The notes under the pieces were generated by a model. That model did not search any database, was not told the origin of the DNA, and saw only the letters and a list, made by a program, of their open reading frames with translations. A program made the translations under genes and the position numbers. Below, piece after piece: positions 1-9,891 of a stretch of 64,000 nucleotides of DNA. Source of the stretch: Microbacterium rhizosphaerae (lineage in GTDB: Bacteria; Actinomycetota; Actinomycetes; Actinomycetales; Microbacteriaceae); assembly GCF_034120055.1 (NCBI RefSeq), contig NZ_CP139368.1, forward strand, positions 1,116,001-1,180,000. The letters run 5' to 3'. Position 1 is the first letter of the stretch, and every line of letters starts with the position of its first letter.

Positions 1-149
1 AGCGCGACTACACCGCGCGCGAGCTGTCCGGCGACGAGCGCGCCGAGTGGTGGGCGCGGGCGGCGCAGGCATGGCCGGACTACGACACCTACCAGACCCG
101 CACCGATCGGCAGATCGCGATCTTCGTGCTCGAGCCGAACGACGCGTGA
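1..149 (+). CDS. C-terminal part of a nitroreductase/deazaflavin-dependent oxidoreductase family protein (5' truncated by window edge)
   Basis: An open frame runs in from the left edge (first full codon at base 3) and stops at TGA 147-149, giving 48 visible residues. They include [17 protein letters not shown] and end [18 protein letters not shown]. This matches the conserved tail of the small DUF385/F420H2-dependent nitroreductase family, whose C-terminus has the pattern YxxYQxRTxRxIPxxxLEP. In actinobacteria these proteins bind the deazaflavin cofactor F420 and reduce varied substrates. The substrate cannot be inferred and the flavin-binding N-terminus lies outside the window. The following SUMF1-like gene starts 10 bp downstream, so the two may be co-transcribed. 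Confidence 0.7.
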   Translation, partial: RDYTARELSGDERAEWWARAAQAWPDYDTYQTRTDRQIAIFVLEPNDA

Positions 150-159
150 TCCCGCGCGA

Positions 160-903
160 GTGAGGGACATCGAGCTCGAGCGCATCAGCGGAGGCGTCGT
201 CACGCTGCACGACGCGCGCCGCAAGGTCCGCTGGAGCGTCGAGCTGGAGCCGTTCGAGATCGGCGTGTTCGCCGTGACCGAGGCGCAGCTGGGCGAGCTG
301 CTCGGGATCACGGCGGCGCACCCTCGCCGCCCGGCGGTCGGCGTCAGCTGGCAGCGGGCCATCCGGTTCTGCAACGCGGCATCGGAGTGGGAGGGCCTCG
401 ACCCGGCGTACTCGTTCGACGGCGAGGATGTCACGTGGCACGTCGACGCCGACGGATATCGCCTTCCCACCGAGGCCGAGTGGGAGCTCGCCTGCCGTGC
501 CGGCTCGACGGGGCCGCACTACGGCCCGCTGAGCGAGATCGCGTGGACGAGCGCCGACGGCCTCTCTGCGCCGGCTGACGTCGGCGGGAGGCTCCCGAAC
601 CTCAACGGCCTCTTCGACACGCTGGGCAACGTGTGGGAGTGGTGCTGGGACCTCCTCGATCCCGCCCGCTACCGCGACTACCGGGTGTTCCGCGGCGGCG
701 GCTTCGCCGACGACGCGTTCAGCGTCCGGGCGTCCACGCGGCGCGGCGGCGGGCCGCGCATGCGTCACGAGGACGTCGGCTTCCGCGTGGCCCGCGGCGG
801 GTTCGACACGGTCGATGAAGCGCAGGGCTGGTCGGCGCGGGCGGATGCCGAGCGGGCCGACCTCGACGGGCCGCTCCCTCCGGGCTGGACGCCGCTGCGC
901 TGA
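160..903 (+). CDS. SUMF1/formylglycine-generating-enzyme-fold protein lacking the catalytic cysteines
   Basis: A 247-residue protein with the FGE-sulfatase (SUMF1/EgtB-like) fold. Recognisable pieces are RLPTEAEWELACRAG (about residues 100-115), LGNVWEWCWD, and the C-terminal FRGGGFADDAFSVRAS followed by VGFRVAR. True formylglycine-generating enzymes carry a pair of copper-binding cysteines in the segment corresponding to residues 175-200. Here that segment (GGGFADDAFSVRASTRRGG) has none, so sulfatase activation is unlikely and the function is unknown. The start is GTG at 160; no strong Shine-Dalgarno is visible. It ends 3 bp before the stop of the convergent membrane hydrolase. It could be a substrate-binding or regulatory member of the family. 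Confidence 0.75.
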   Translation: MRDIELERISGGVVTLHDARRKVRWSVELEPFEIGVFAVTEAQLGELLGITAAHPRRPAVGVSWQRAIRFCNAASEWEGLDPAYSFDGEDVTWHVDADGYRLPTEAEWELACRAGSTGPHYGPLSEIAWTSADGLSAPADVGGRLPNLNGLFDTLGNVWEWCWDLLDPARYRDYRVFRGGGFADDAFSVRASTRRGGGPRMRHEDVGFRVARGGFDTVDEAQGWSARADAERADLDGPLPPGWTPLR

Positions 904-906
904 CGC

Positions 907-3510
907 CTACTCGGGAGGCAGCTCCGCGAGGGCCAGCAGCTCCGCCTGGAACTGCGGGGCCCGGTAGTAGACGCGGTGGCCGTCGACGGCGACCATATAG
1001 CCCGTCAGGTCCAGCTCGTCGGCGAGCACGTCGACGGAATTGGGATGCGGCCCGTCGACGACGAAGCCGAGGATGTCGGTCGGACGCCACAGGCTCCGCC
1101 ACGGTACGCCGTAGCCGGCGAGCAGGGTGCCCGACAGGCGGCCGCCCGCGCGATCGACGAGCCCGGTCTGCGCGAAGTCGACCGACCACGGGTCGGAGTC
1201 CGCGGCGAACGCCCGGGGTGCGCGAGACGGCTCGGTGCCGAGCACCTCCGGGCCATGCAGCTCGGGGAACATGCGCCCGAAGAACGCGCGCAGCTGCACT
1301 CCGATGGTCAGAAGCGAGATCCGTTGCAGCACCGGTCGCGTCTGCGGACTCGAGGCGAGCAGGGCGAGCGCCGACACCGAGAGCACGGCGCCCATGCTGT
1401 GTCCGACGAGGACGGCGCGCCTGTGCTCGATGAGATGGATGCGGTCCGGGTCGGTCTCGCCGCCGGCATCCAGCCATTCGAAGAGCCGGCCCGCGATCTC
1501 GGGCACGGCGCGCTCGGCATACGCCGGCGGCCCGAACGGGTGGCCGGTGCGCGGCAGGTAGCACACGACGTCCCACACCACGGCGATGGGGCGGACGGCG
1601 CCGCTGGAGGCGCCGGCGACGAGCAGCGCCAGCAGGGCGAGCCCGATCCAGGCGAGGGCGAGCATCCCGACGTCCAGCAGCGGGTGGAGAATCGACGGCC
1701 ACCCCCCGCCGATGCGCGCTGGATCCCACAGCGGCGCGCCGGGGTGCGCGTAGGTCACCCACGACCACACGACGCCGCCCGCGACGCCGAGACCGAGCGT
1801 CAGCGCCGCGGTCGCGCCGAGAGGCTCGGCCAGCTGCACGCGCGCCGCCAGCGAGCGCCGGCTCTCGATGGCCGACAGGAGCGCCCCCGGCGAGGGCGGC
1901 AGCACACTGCGCGCGGGGGTCGGGAAGTCGGCGACGGTCGTCGGCGCTCCCCACGCCTTCGCGCGGGCGTCCACCGTGCGCGGACGCACGAGCATGGCCG
2001 CGGCGATCACGGCGAGGATCGCCGTCCCGACCAGGACCCCGAAGCCCAGCGCGATGTAGCTGCCCGAGATGTACACGGTGGGCGGTGCGACGCCGGCAAG
2101 GACCTGTCCACGCGCGAGGGCGGATGCGGGCAGCACTCCGTTGAGCCAGTCGCCGACCGTCGTCGTGACGATGGCGCTCATCGCGGCGGCGACGGCCAGC
2201 GCGAACGACATGAAGCCCGCGGGACCGCAGCCGAGCCACAGCGTGGCGCGTCGGCCCGCCCGCGGTCGCCAGAAGACCCCGGACACCGCGATCAGCGCAG
2301 CCGCGCTGACGATCGCGAGCGGTGCGGTTCCGGCGCCGTACAGCCGCCCGGGAGACTGCGGCCCTGTGGCGAACAGGAGCACGATCTCGAGCGCCGCGAA
2401 GACGGCCGCCGAGCCGATGAGCAGACCGTCGGCCCATCGCACGGCCGCCCGGGGGAGTCGCTCCTCGGTGGCCGGGACGGTGGTCGGCAGGACGAAGGCG
2501 ACCACGAGCACGGCGGCGAGGCCGACGCATCCGAGGGCCGCGAACCCGATGGCGGTGTCGAAGTCCGCGCGGCCCCACGCTGCGCCGATGCAGTGCTCGA
2601 ACCCGCCCAGTCCGCGGCAGGTCGTGTGCCAGCCGAACGAGGCCTGCCCCGCGGTCAGGGCGATCGTGAAGAAGATCGCGCCGGCGAAGTGCGCGTGCGC
2701 GAGGTGCCGGGTCACACGGTTCGACCAGAAGCCGGGGCTCGTGAGCAGGGCGGAGGGCTGGGCCGGAGCGACGCCACCGGCGAGGTCGCGCGCGAGACCC
2801 GCGCGCGCGGCGCGGTGGGCGCCCATTCCGGGCAGCACGTCGTAGCGCAGGCGCGACAGGGCGGACAGCGCCCAGATGCCTGCGACCGCGATCACCGGCA
2901 CGAGGGCGAACAGCGCGAGCCGCTGGCCGGCGGTCCACGTCGCGAACATCGAGAAGAAATCCTTCGCCGGCCCGCACAGCGCGGCGGCCGCCGCGCACTG
3001 CGCCGCGCCGAGGTCGAGCGCGAGCGTCACCGCCGTGCTGGTGAGCAGCAGCGTGAGGAGCAGTCCGAACAGGCGGGTCAAGCCGGCCGTGGTGCGGCCG
3101 CCGCGCTCGGTGACGGGCGCGTCATCCGCGGGCTCGGGCGGTGCCGGCGGCAGGCGGCGCATCCACTGCACGACGTTCGCCAGCGCGAACGGCAGCAGCA
3201 GCGCGTAGCCGATGCGGGCGAAGACGCTCGCGATGATCCCACCCGTGCTGGTTCCGCCGAGATCCGGCATCGTGCGCACCATCCCGCCCCACGAGTAGGC
3301 CTCGCGGCGGATGCCCGGCGGGACATAGCCCTGCTCGCCGGATTCGAGCTTCGCGACCGCCTTGCGCTTCGGTCGCCAGAAGCTGCCCAGCTTGTCACCC
3401 ATCACGAGCCGGATGTCCTCCGACTCCAGGTCGAGCAGGGCGGCGGGCGTGGTGTTGTTCATCCCGTGCACGCGCAGCTCGAGGACGGGATGTTCGGGCG
3501 CATCGCCCAT
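907..3510 (-). CDS. Large polytopic membrane protein with C-terminal alpha/beta-hydrolase domain
   Basis: An 867-residue protein starting at ATG 3508-3510, chosen because AGGAGGTGCGCC lies directly upstream; the open frame extends 183 codons further without such a signal. The N-terminal ~80 residues are soluble (VLELRVHGMNNTTPAALL). About ten or eleven hydrophobic segments follow to about residue 650. A soluble C-terminal domain contains the nucleophile elbow VLVGHSMGAVL near residue 705 and a late histidine in VDGPHPNS. This is the pattern of a membrane-anchored serine hydrolase or lipase/esterase. The N-terminal HGMNN stretch resembles the oxyanion-hole strand of such hydrolases. The substrate is unknown. 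It is divergent from perM with 145 bp between starts, and convergent with the SUMF1-like gene. Confidence 0.7.
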   Translation of the reverse strand: MGDAPEHPVLELRVHGMNNTTPAALLDLESEDIRLVMGDKLGSFWRPKRKAVAKLESGEQGYVPPGIRREAYSWGGMVRTMPDLGGTSTGGIIASVFARIGYALLLPFALANVVQWMRRLPPAPPEPADDAPVTERGGRTTAGLTRLFGLLLTLLLTSTAVTLALDLGAAQCAAAAALCGPAKDFFSMFATWTAGQRLALFALVPVIAVAGIWALSALSRLRYDVLPGMGAHRAARAGLARDLAGGVAPAQPSALLTSPGFWSNRVTRHLAHAHFAGAIFFTIALTAGQASFGWHTTCRGLGGFEHCIGAAWGRADFDTAIGFAALGCVGLAAVLVVAFVLPTTVPATEERLPRAAVRWADGLLIGSAAVFAALEIVLLFATGPQSPGRLYGAGTAPLAIVSAAALIAVSGVFWRPRAGRRATLWLGCGPAGFMSFALAVAAAMSAIVTTTVGDWLNGVLPASALARGQVLAGVAPPTVYISGSYIALGFGVLVGTAILAVIAAAMLVRPRTVDARAKAWGAPTTVADFPTPARSVLPPSPGALLSAIESRRSLAARVQLAEPLGATAALTLGLGVAGGVVWSWVTYAHPGAPLWDPARIGGGWPSILHPLLDVGMLALAWIGLALLALLVAGASSGAVRPIAVVWDVVCYLPRTGHPFGPPAYAERAVPEIAGRLFEWLDAGGETDPDRIHLIEHRRAVLVGHSMGAVLSVSALALLASSPQTRPVLQRISLLTIGVQLRAFFGRMFPELHGPEVLGTEPSRAPRAFAADSDPWSVDFAQTGLVDRAGGRLSGTLLAGYGVPWRSLWRPTDILGFVVDGPHPNSVDVLADELDLTGYMVAVDGHRVYYRAPQFQAELLALAELPPE

Positions 3511-3655
3511 GGCGCACCTCCTGCCGGGCCGCGGATCCGACGGTGTGACCACAGTCCGCGCCGCGGGCGCTTCCACCCTAGGGCCGCTCCGATGCCGGGC
3601 GGGATGCGCGCGCCGACAGGGAGCGTCCACGGTCGCTGGGTAGGGTCGATGAGGC

Positions 3656-5266
3656 ATGCATCGCCTCGTCGTCGCCCTCCTCGCAGCTCTGGACGCCGCT
3701 CTCGCGGCGGTGGTCGGCGTTGCCGCGGCACTCGCCCCGCTCGCGCTGCTGTGGCTCATCGGCGGCACGCTGCCGTGGGGCGCCCTCTGGCCCACGGCGG
3801 TGTCGGTGTGGCAGCTCGGACACCTCGTGCCGCTGCACATCCACCTGCCCGCCGAGTACCTCGCAGTGACGGGCATCGACCAGTCCGCGGCATCCTTCGT
3901 CATCTCGCTCGCCCCGCTCGCCTTCGCCTCGTTCACGGCGATCTTCGCGGCGCGCTCGGGAGTGCGCGCGGCGCAGGCGGATGCGGCGGCCACGGGTCCG
4001 ATCGCCGGGACCGTCGTCTTCGCCGTCCTCGCCACCCTCGCCGGGCTGACGGCGCGCAACCCGATCGCAGCGATCCACCTGTGGCAGGGCGTGATCTTCC
4101 CCGTCGCGATCTATGCGGTCGGCGCCGCGGGCGGCGCCCTGGTCGCGGGATGGATCCACGCCGATCCGTCGGGCCACCGCACGCTCGACGGCATGCGCGC
4201 CCGCGTCGCGCACGGGCGGCACGGCTGGGATCGGGTCGTCGAGCTGACGGCCCGCGGAGCAGGGATCGCGCTCGCGGGTCTCATCGGCCTCGGCGCGCTC
4301 GCGTTCGCAGCGGCCATGATCGTCCGCGGCGGGAACGTCATCGCGCTCTTCGAGGCGGGACATGTCGATCTGATCGGCGCGGTCGTGGTCGCGCTCGGGC
4401 AGCTGGCGTACCTGCCCACGCTCGTCGTCTGGGGGCTCTCCTTCGTCGCCGGTCCGGGGTTCTCGGTCGGCGTCGGCACGACGGTCTCGCCCGCGGGCAC
4501 GCAGCTCGGGGTCGTGCCCGGCATCCCGGCGCTCGGCGCGCTTCCCGAGACGACATCGCCGTTCCTGCTCGTCGTGGTGCTGCTGCCCGTCGCCGTGGGG
4601 GCGCTCGCAGGCTGGGCGGTGCGCTCGCGGTTCGCGGACCCGGATGCGTCGACCCACGAGGTCGTGCACGCCGGCTCGGGCCTGCGCGCGACCGTCGCCG
4701 CCGGCATCGCCGTGCTGTCCGCAGGCGGCACCGCGGCGCTGTGCGCCGCCGCATCCGGGTCGCTGGGGCCCGCCCGGCTCGCGCAGACCGGTCCCGAGCC
4801 GGGTCCTGTGGCGCTCGCGGTGGGGATCGAGGTGCTGATCGGCGCGGCGATCATGCTGCTGTCGCCGGCATCGGACCGCGGCCGCGAACGCACGGTGGAG
4901 CGCCCGGCCGCCCCGCAGGCGCCGGCGGACGACGTGACAGCGCCCCTCGAGCCGCTGCCCGTCGCCCCGCTGCCCGTCGCCCCGCTGCCCGTCGAGCCGC
5001 TGCCCGTCGAGCCGCCGACGGGCGCTGACACTTGGGCGCCCGCCGGAGAGATGGATGCCGACGCCCGGACCGGGCCGATCGTCCTCCCGCCCGTGCCCGC
5101 GGCGCAAGCCGAACCCGAGCCGGAACCCGAGCCTGTCGAACCCGAGCCGGTCGAGCCCGAGGCGCCCAAGCCGCCGCCGCCCGCGGCATCCCGCCCGGAT
5201 CTCGGTCCGAACCGGCCGAATCCGCTGCCGCCGGCAGCGGCGCCCGGCGGGAGGGACGGTTCTTAG
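3656..5266 (+). CDS. perM: Cell division membrane protein PerM (DUF6350 family)
   Basis: A 536-residue integral membrane protein with about nine to ten hydrophobic segments up to residue ~410, then a hydrophilic tail rich in Pro, Glu and Val with tandem [10 protein letters not shown] and EPEPEP units. The family sits directly upstream of purN-purH across actinobacteria (in Mycobacterium tuberculosis Rv0955 next to Rv0956/Rv0957), and the same order is seen here. M. tuberculosis PerM is reported to support cell division by stabilising the divisome. A TAGGGT hexamer ends 9 bp before the ATG and no convincing Shine-Dalgarno is present, so translation may be leaderless. The stop is 13 bp before purN. 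The repetitive Pro/Glu tail is probably disordered. Confidence 0.8.
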   Translation: MHRLVVALLAALDAALAAVVGVAAALAPLALLWLIGGTLPWGALWPTAVSVWQLGHLVPLHIHLPAEYLAVTGIDQSAASFVISLAPLAFASFTAIFAARSGVRAAQADAAATGPIAGTVVFAVLATLAGLTARNPIAAIHLWQGVIFPVAIYAVGAAGGALVAGWIHADPSGHRTLDGMRARVAHGRHGWDRVVELTARGAGIALAGLIGLGALAFAAAMIVRGGNVIALFEAGHVDLIGAVVVALGQLAYLPTLVVWGLSFVAGPGFSVGVGTTVSPAGTQLGVVPGIPALGALPETTSPFLLVVVLLPVAVGALAGWAVRSRFADPDASTHEVVHAGSGLRATVAAGIAVLSAGGTAALCAAASGSLGPARLAQTGPEPGPVALAVGIEVLIGAAIMLLSPASDRGRERTVERPAAPQAPADDVTAPLEPLPVAPLPVAPLPVEPLPVEPPTGADTWAPAGEMDADARTGPIVLPPVPAAQAEPEPEPEPVEPEPVEPEAPKPPPPAASRPDLGPNRPNPLPPAAAPGGRDGS

Positions 5267-5279
5267 TAAACTCGGTCCC

Positions 5280-5864
5280 GTGCTCTCGGTCGCCGTCCTC
5301 ATCTCCGGCACCGGCTCGAATCTGCGAGCCCTCCTGGAAGCCGCCGAGGATCCCGATTACCCGGCGCGCGTCGTCGTCGTCGGAGCCGACCGCGAAGCCG
5401 ACGGTCTCGCGCACGCGGAGGACTTCGGCATCCCGAGCTTCACCGTGCCCTATGCGCACTACGCGACCCGCGAGGAGTGGGGCGCGGAGCTGTCGGCGCA
5501 GCTCGCGGTCTGGCAGCCCGATCTCGTCGTCCTGAGCGGTCTCATGCGGCTGCTTCCCCGCGAGGTCGTGGACGAATGGGCGCCGAACCTCGTGAACACC
5601 CATCCGGCGTATCTGCCCGAGTTCCCCGGCGCGCACGCGGTGCGCGACGCGATCGAAGCCGGAGTCCCCCAGACCGGCGCGAGCGTCATCGTCGTCGACG
5701 CCGGCGTCGACAGCGGTCCCATCGTCGCCCAGGAGCGCGTCCCCGTGCTCGACGGCGACGACGAGCACTCGCTGCACGAGCGCATCAAGCCCGTCGAACG
5801 CCGTCTGCTGATCGACGTCGTTCGCCGTGTCGCCACAGGCGATCTCGACCTCACGTCTCCCTGA
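5280..5864 (+). CDS. purN: Phosphoribosylglycinamide formyltransferase
   Basis: A 194-residue GART (10-formyl-THF dependent), the third step of purine synthesis. The start is GTG 5280, in frame and matching the family N-terminus [17 protein letters not shown]. Conserved landmarks are the phosphate-binding [10 protein letters not shown] near residue 10, the catalytic region [17 protein letters not shown] with Asn and His near residues 105-107, and DAGVDSGPI with the catalytic Asp. The sequence TTCTTAGTAAACT just upstream looks like a -10 region close to the start, so the gene may also have its own leaderless promoter besides read-through from perM. purH follows after 34 bp. Confidence 0.95.
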   Translation: MLSVAVLISGTGSNLRALLEAAEDPDYPARVVVVGADREADGLAHAEDFGIPSFTVPYAHYATREEWGAELSAQLAVWQPDLVVLSGLMRLLPREVVDEWAPNLVNTHPAYLPEFPGAHAVRDAIEAGVPQTGASVIVVDAGVDSGPIVAQERVPVLDGDDEHSLHERIKPVERRLLIDVVRRVATGDLDLTSP

Positions 5865-5898
5865 GCCCCCGAACCCCACCCCCGAACCGGAGGAATCC

Positions 5899-7506
5899 AT
5901 GGCCGGCCCCCGCCACGACCCGTCCCTGTACCGTGACCGCGATGTCGTGCCGGTTCGCCGCGCCCTGGTGTCGGTGAGCGACAAGACCGACCTGCTCCGC
6001 CTCGCCGAGGCGCTCTCGGGCGCGGGCGTCGAGATCGTGTCGACGGGTTCCACGGCGGCGACGATCCGCGAGGCCGGGCACGCGGTCACGGACGTCTCGG
6101 CGGTCACCGGCTTCCCCGAGTCGCTCGACGGCCGGGTCAAGACGTTGCATCCCGCGGTGCACGCCGGCCTTCTCGCCGACCTTCGCCTGGAGGACCACGA
6201 GGGGCAGCTCCAGCACCTCGGCATCGAGCCGTTCGAGCTCGTCGTCGTGAACCTCTACCCGTTCGTGGAGACCGTGGCAGCCGGCGCGCAGGGCGACGAC
6301 GTGGTCGAGCAGATCGACATCGGCGGCCCCGCGATGGTGCGCGCCTCCGCGAAGAACTACGCCAACGTGGCGATCGTCGTCTCGCCGCAGTCGTACCCCG
6401 CGATCATCGAGGCCCTCGGCCAGGGCGGCACGAGCCTCGCCCAGCGCAGGGAGCTCGCGGCCCGCGCCTTCGCGCACACGGCCGAGTACGACCGTGCTGT
6501 CGCAACCTGGTTCGCCGAGGGCACCCTCGTCGAGGGCACCGACCTGCCGCAGCATCTGACGGTCCGCGCGGAGCGTCTCGCCATCCTGCGCTACGGCGAG
6601 AACTCGCATCAGCGCGCGGCCCTCTACTCGCGCACCGGCGGCCACGGCATCGCCCAGGCGACGCAGCTGCAGGGCAAGGAGATGTCGTACAACAACTACG
6701 TCGACGCCGATGCCGCTCTGCGCGCCGCCTTCGACATGGTGCTGCCCGCCGTCGCGATCATCAAGCACGCCAACCCGTGCGGCATCGCGGTGACGGCGCC
6801 GAACGCCCTCGACCCCATCGCCTCCGCGCACCTGCGCGCCCACGAATGCGACCCGGTGTCCGCCTTCGGCGGAGTGATCGCGGCCAACCGCACGGTGACC
6901 CTCAAGATGGCGGAGAACCTCCGCGACATCTTCACCGAGGTCGTCGTCGCGCCCGATTTCGAGCCGGCGGCGCTCGAGGTCTTCGCGCTGAAGAAGAACC
7001 TCCGTGTGCTGCAGCTGCCCGCCGACTGGCGCCAGGAGCGCATCGACGTCCGGCTGGTCTCGGGCGGCCTCCTGCTGCAGGATGCCGATCGCTTCCCCGA
7101 CGACATCGAGTCGGTCGCGGAGAACTGGGACCTCGTGACGGGGGAGCGCCCGACCGAGGACGAGATGCAGAACCTCATCTTCGCGTGGAAGGCCTGCCGC
7201 GCGGTCAAGTCGAACGCCATCGTCCTGGCCAAGGACTCGGCGACGGTCGGCATCGGCATGGGCCAGGTCAACCGGGTCGACTCGTGCCGCCTCGCGGTCG
7301 AGCGCGCGGGGTCGCGGGCGGCAGGGTCGGTCGCGGCATCCGACGCGTTCTTCCCGTTCTCCGACGGACCGCAGGTGCTGATGGATGCCGGGATCTCGGC
7401 GATCGTGCAGCCGGGAGGGTCCGTGCGCGACGACGAGACGATCGCGCTCGCGCGCGAGCGCGGCGTGACGATGTTCTTCACCGGGGAGCGGCACTTCTTC
7501 CACTGA
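5899..7506 (+). CDS. purH: Bifunctional AICAR transformylase/IMP cyclohydrolase
   Basis: A 535-residue PurH that catalyses the last two steps of IMP synthesis. ATG 5899 is preceded by CCGGAGGAATCC. The N-terminal IMP cyclohydrolase (MGS-like) domain contains [37 protein letters not shown] and VNLYPF. The C-terminal AICAR transformylase domain contains LRYGENSHQ, the catalytic [12 protein letters not shown] motif, and [12 protein letters not shown]. It ends [12 protein letters not shown]...FTGERHFFH, typical of full-length PurH. It is co-directional with purN and they form a purine operon with perM upstream. No deviations from the family are seen. Confidence 0.97.
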   Translation: MAGPRHDPSLYRDRDVVPVRRALVSVSDKTDLLRLAEALSGAGVEIVSTGSTAATIREAGHAVTDVSAVTGFPESLDGRVKTLHPAVHAGLLADLRLEDHEGQLQHLGIEPFELVVVNLYPFVETVAAGAQGDDVVEQIDIGGPAMVRASAKNYANVAIVVSPQSYPAIIEALGQGGTSLAQRRELAARAFAHTAEYDRAVATWFAEGTLVEGTDLPQHLTVRAERLAILRYGENSHQRAALYSRTGGHGIAQATQLQGKEMSYNNYVDADAALRAAFDMVLPAVAIIKHANPCGIAVTAPNALDPIASAHLRAHECDPVSAFGGVIAANRTVTLKMAENLRDIFTEVVVAPDFEPAALEVFALKKNLRVLQLPADWRQERIDVRLVSGGLLLQDADRFPDDIESVAENWDLVTGERPTEDEMQNLIFAWKACRAVKSNAIVLAKDSATVGIGMGQVNRVDSCRLAVERAGSRAAGSVAASDAFFPFSDGPQVLMDAGISAIVQPGGSVRDDETIALARERGVTMFFTGERHFFH

Positions 7507-7536
7507 CGCCGGCGCGGGCGACCGTCGTGGTCCGGG

Positions 7537-8370
7537 TCAGGGACGCAATGCGGTGACGACGAACGCCCGCATGGGCGCCCGAATCGGACCCGTGCCGAAC
7601 TCGTGCTCGATGAGCTGCGTGGCGATCATCTCGATCTCTTCGCGCGCGCTGGACGGATAGCCGTCCAGCTGGGCCGCGAGGGCGGAGCCGTAGGCGAGGG
7701 CCGCGGCGGCGATCTGAGCGGAGTCCGCGACGGCGACGAGGTCCACGGTGTCGATGGTTCCCAGGACGAGACCGCCCGCCTCGACGTCGGCGCGGATCCG
7801 GTCGTGGTCGTGGTAGCCGTGGGCGACGCTCGTGATCACGTTGGGCCGGGCGTCCGGAAGGACGCGCCGGTAGGCCTCGTCGACGAGGGACGGGATGGGG
7901 TTGGTCGCGATCGAGTCCCATGCCGAGAAGATGTAGTTCCCGCCCGTGCGCAGCACCCGCATCACCTCGGCGTTGGATCCGGGGCGGTCGCGGAAGAACA
8001 TCACGCCGAACTGGCAGACGACGAGGTCGAACGAGCCGTCGTCGAACGGCAGCCGCTGGGCGTCGGCGACGCGCCAGGTCACGTCACCGGTCCCCTCCGT
8101 CGGCTCGCCCTCGAGTGCCGCGGCGACGGCGAGCATGTCGCTGTTGAGGTCGGTCGCGACGATCGTCGAATCGCCCGGCAGCGACCCGACCAGACCCCGG
8201 GTGACGACGCCGGTGCCGGCCGCGATCTCCAGCACGTCCACGGGCTCGAGCGCGGCGGCGCGGGCGACGAGGTCCTCGGCGAACGGCTGGAAGAAGAGCG
8301 GCACCATGAGGTCCTCGTAGGCGTCCGGGAGGGAACCCTGGAACAGCATCCCCGCATCACGATCAGACAT
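7537..8370 (-). CDS. Class I SAM-dependent methyltransferase (UbiE-like)
   Basis: A 277-residue methyltransferase beginning at ATG 8368-8370 (MSDRDAGMLFQGS), preceded by AGGGAGACCGAG. The open frame runs 33 codons further upstream but without a ribosome binding site. The Rossmann-fold motif I VDVLEIAAGTGVVTRGL lies near residues 40-55, the acidic loop is VATDLNSDML, and post-I/II elements are DAQRLPFDDGSFDLVVCQFG, as in UbiE/Coq5-type small-molecule methyltransferases. The C-terminal third is variable and does not identify a substrate. It is convergent with purH and divergent from the flavoprotein reductase. Confidence 0.85.
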   Translation of the reverse strand: MSDRDAGMLFQGSLPDAYEDLMVPLFFQPFAEDLVARAAALEPVDVLEIAAGTGVVTRGLVGSLPGDSTIVATDLNSDMLAVAAALEGEPTEGTGDVTWRVADAQRLPFDDGSFDLVVCQFGVMFFRDRPGSNAEVMRVLRTGGNYIFSAWDSIATNPIPSLVDEAYRRVLPDARPNVITSVAHGYHDHDRIRADVEAGGLVLGTIDTVDLVAVADSAQIAAAALAYGSALAAQLDGYPSSAREEIEMIATQLIEHEFGTGPIRAPMRAFVVTALRP

Positions 8371-8467
8371 CTCGGTCTCCCTGATATGGATCCCCACCGT
8401 TGTACCCGCATCCCGCTGCACTGTCCAGGGGTTGGCGGGGCCACCTCGAGCAGGCCAGACTTCCGGC

Positions 8468-9808
8468 ATGACCTATGACTACGATGCGATCGTCCTGGGC
8501 GGCGGGTCGCCCGGAGAGCATTGCGCAGGAGCGATCGCCGCGGGAGGCAAGCGCGTCGCCGTCGTCGAGCGGGAGCTCCTCGGCGGCGAATGCTCGTACT
8601 GGGCGTGCATCCCGTCGAAGACCCTGCTGCGGCCCGGTGAGGCGCTCGCCGCCGCGCGAACCGTGCCCGGCGCACGCGAGGCCGTGACGGGCGGCATCGA
8701 CGTGGCCCAGGCGCTCGCGTGGCGCGACTTCCAGGTCTCCGGCTACGACGACAGCGGCCAGGAGACGTGGGCGGCCGGCGCGGGCATCGACGTGGTCCGC
8801 GGCCACGGACGGCTCGCCGGACCGCACACGATGGCCGTCGGCGATCGCACGCTCACCGCCGAGCACATCGTCATCGCCACCGGGTCCACCGCCGCCATCC
8901 CCCCGGTGGAGGGGCTGCGCGAGCTTCCGGGCCTGTGGACCAACCGCGAGGTCACGGGCATGAAGGAGGTGCCGGCGCGTGTCATCGTCCTGGGCGCGGG
9001 TCCCGTCGGCGTCGAGATGAGCCAGGCCCTCGCCCGCTTCGGCTCGTCCGTAACCCTCGTCGGTCACGGCGAACGCGTGCTGCCGCGCGAGGCGCCGTCG
9101 GTGGGCGATCGGGTCCTCGCGGCGCTGAAGGCGGACGGCATCGACGTGCGATTCGGGGATGCCGTGCACGCTGCGCTGGAGGGCGACGAATACGTCCTGA
9201 CGCTCGCGGACGGCGCCGAGCTGCGCGCCGACCGGCTGCTGGCCGCGACCGGCCGTGCACCCCGCATCCACGACATCGGTCTCGAGACGGTCGGCATCGA
9301 GCCGACGAAGAAGGGCATTCCCGTCGACGATCGGCTCTCGGCGGGCGACGGGCTCTGGGCGATCGGAGACGTGACCGGGCTGTGGGACCTCACGCACGTG
9401 GGCAAGTATCAGGGCCGTGTCGTCGCCGACAACATCCTCGGCCGCGCGCGCGTCGCGGACTACACCGCGGTTCCCCGCGTGGTCTTCAGCGACCCCGAGG
9501 CCGCGGCCGTCGGCGAGACCGAGGGCGCGTACGTCAGCACCACGGACCTCGGCGCGGTCGCGCGCACGTCCACCTACACGCGGGACTACGAGGATGCGGG
9601 GTTTCTCACCCTCGTCTCGGACGGACACGTGCTGACCGGCGCCTTCGCCGTGGGCCCGGAGGCAGGGGAGTGGCTGCAGCAGGCGACGCTCGCCGTCCGT
9701 GCGAAGACGCCGCTCGACGTGCTGCTGGACGTCATCCAGCCGTTCCCGACGTTCTCGGAGGCCTACCTCGACGGACTCCGCGACCTCGACGCGCAGATCC
9801 GGGGGTAG
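8468..9808 (+). CDS. FAD-dependent pyridine nucleotide-disulfide oxidoreductase, active-site His replaced
   Basis: A 446-residue member of the lipoamide dehydrogenase/mercuric reductase superfamily. The FAD-binding [10 protein letters not shown] is at the N-terminus. The redox-active cysteine pair is in [16 protein letters not shown] (C-x4-C, residues ~40-50). The NAD(P)-binding [17 protein letters not shown] lies around residue 180, and the second FAD motif LWAIGDVTG around residue 300. The dimerisation domain ends [13 protein letters not shown], where classical lipoamide dehydrogenases have an HPTxSE motif. The catalytic His is therefore Phe, so ordinary dihydrolipoamide oxidation is unlikely. 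ATG 8468 was chosen over the upstream frame extension because it gives the canonical N-terminus. The substrate is unknown. Confidence 0.85.
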   Translation: MTYDYDAIVLGGGSPGEHCAGAIAAGGKRVAVVERELLGGECSYWACIPSKTLLRPGEALAAARTVPGAREAVTGGIDVAQALAWRDFQVSGYDDSGQETWAAGAGIDVVRGHGRLAGPHTMAVGDRTLTAEHIVIATGSTAAIPPVEGLRELPGLWTNREVTGMKEVPARVIVLGAGPVGVEMSQALARFGSSVTLVGHGERVLPREAPSVGDRVLAALKADGIDVRFGDAVHAALEGDEYVLTLADGAELRADRLLAATGRAPRIHDIGLETVGIEPTKKGIPVDDRLSAGDGLWAIGDVTGLWDLTHVGKYQGRVVADNILGRARVADYTAVPRVVFSDPEAAAVGETEGAYVSTTDLGAVARTSTYTRDYEDAGFLTLVSDGHVLTGAFAVGPEAGEWLQQATLAVRAKTPLDVLLDVIQPFPTFSEAYLDGLRDLDAQIRG

Positions 9809-9824
9809 GCCCCGGGCGCGGACG

Positions 9825-9851
9825 AATCGGGCATCGCCGCGATGTCCGATT
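9825..9851. terminator. Hairpin downstream of the flavoprotein reductase gene
   Basis: A 12-bp inverted repeat (AATCGGGCATCG / CGATGTCCGATT) with a 3-nt loop. The single mismatch would be a G-U pair in RNA. It lies 16 bp after the reductase stop and 40 bp before the Ada-AlkA gene, so it probably terminates the upstream transcript. No long T-tract follows. Confidence 0.5.
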
Positions 9852-9891
9852 TCCGCGAGAGCGTGTCGGCGGGGCGTGCGATTCTGGATGC

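Noticed and set aside
976..5028. A 1350-codon open frame on the plus strand across the hydrolase and perM
   Set aside because: Its product is Arg/Gly/Asp-rich low-complexity sequence, antisense to the well-supported membrane hydrolase and out of frame with perM. It is an artefact of high GC.
4930..5170. Pro/Val/Glu repeats at the end of perM as a DNA repeat array
   Set aside because: The units are short codon-level repeats within a disordered protein tail, not a CRISPR or intergenic repeat.
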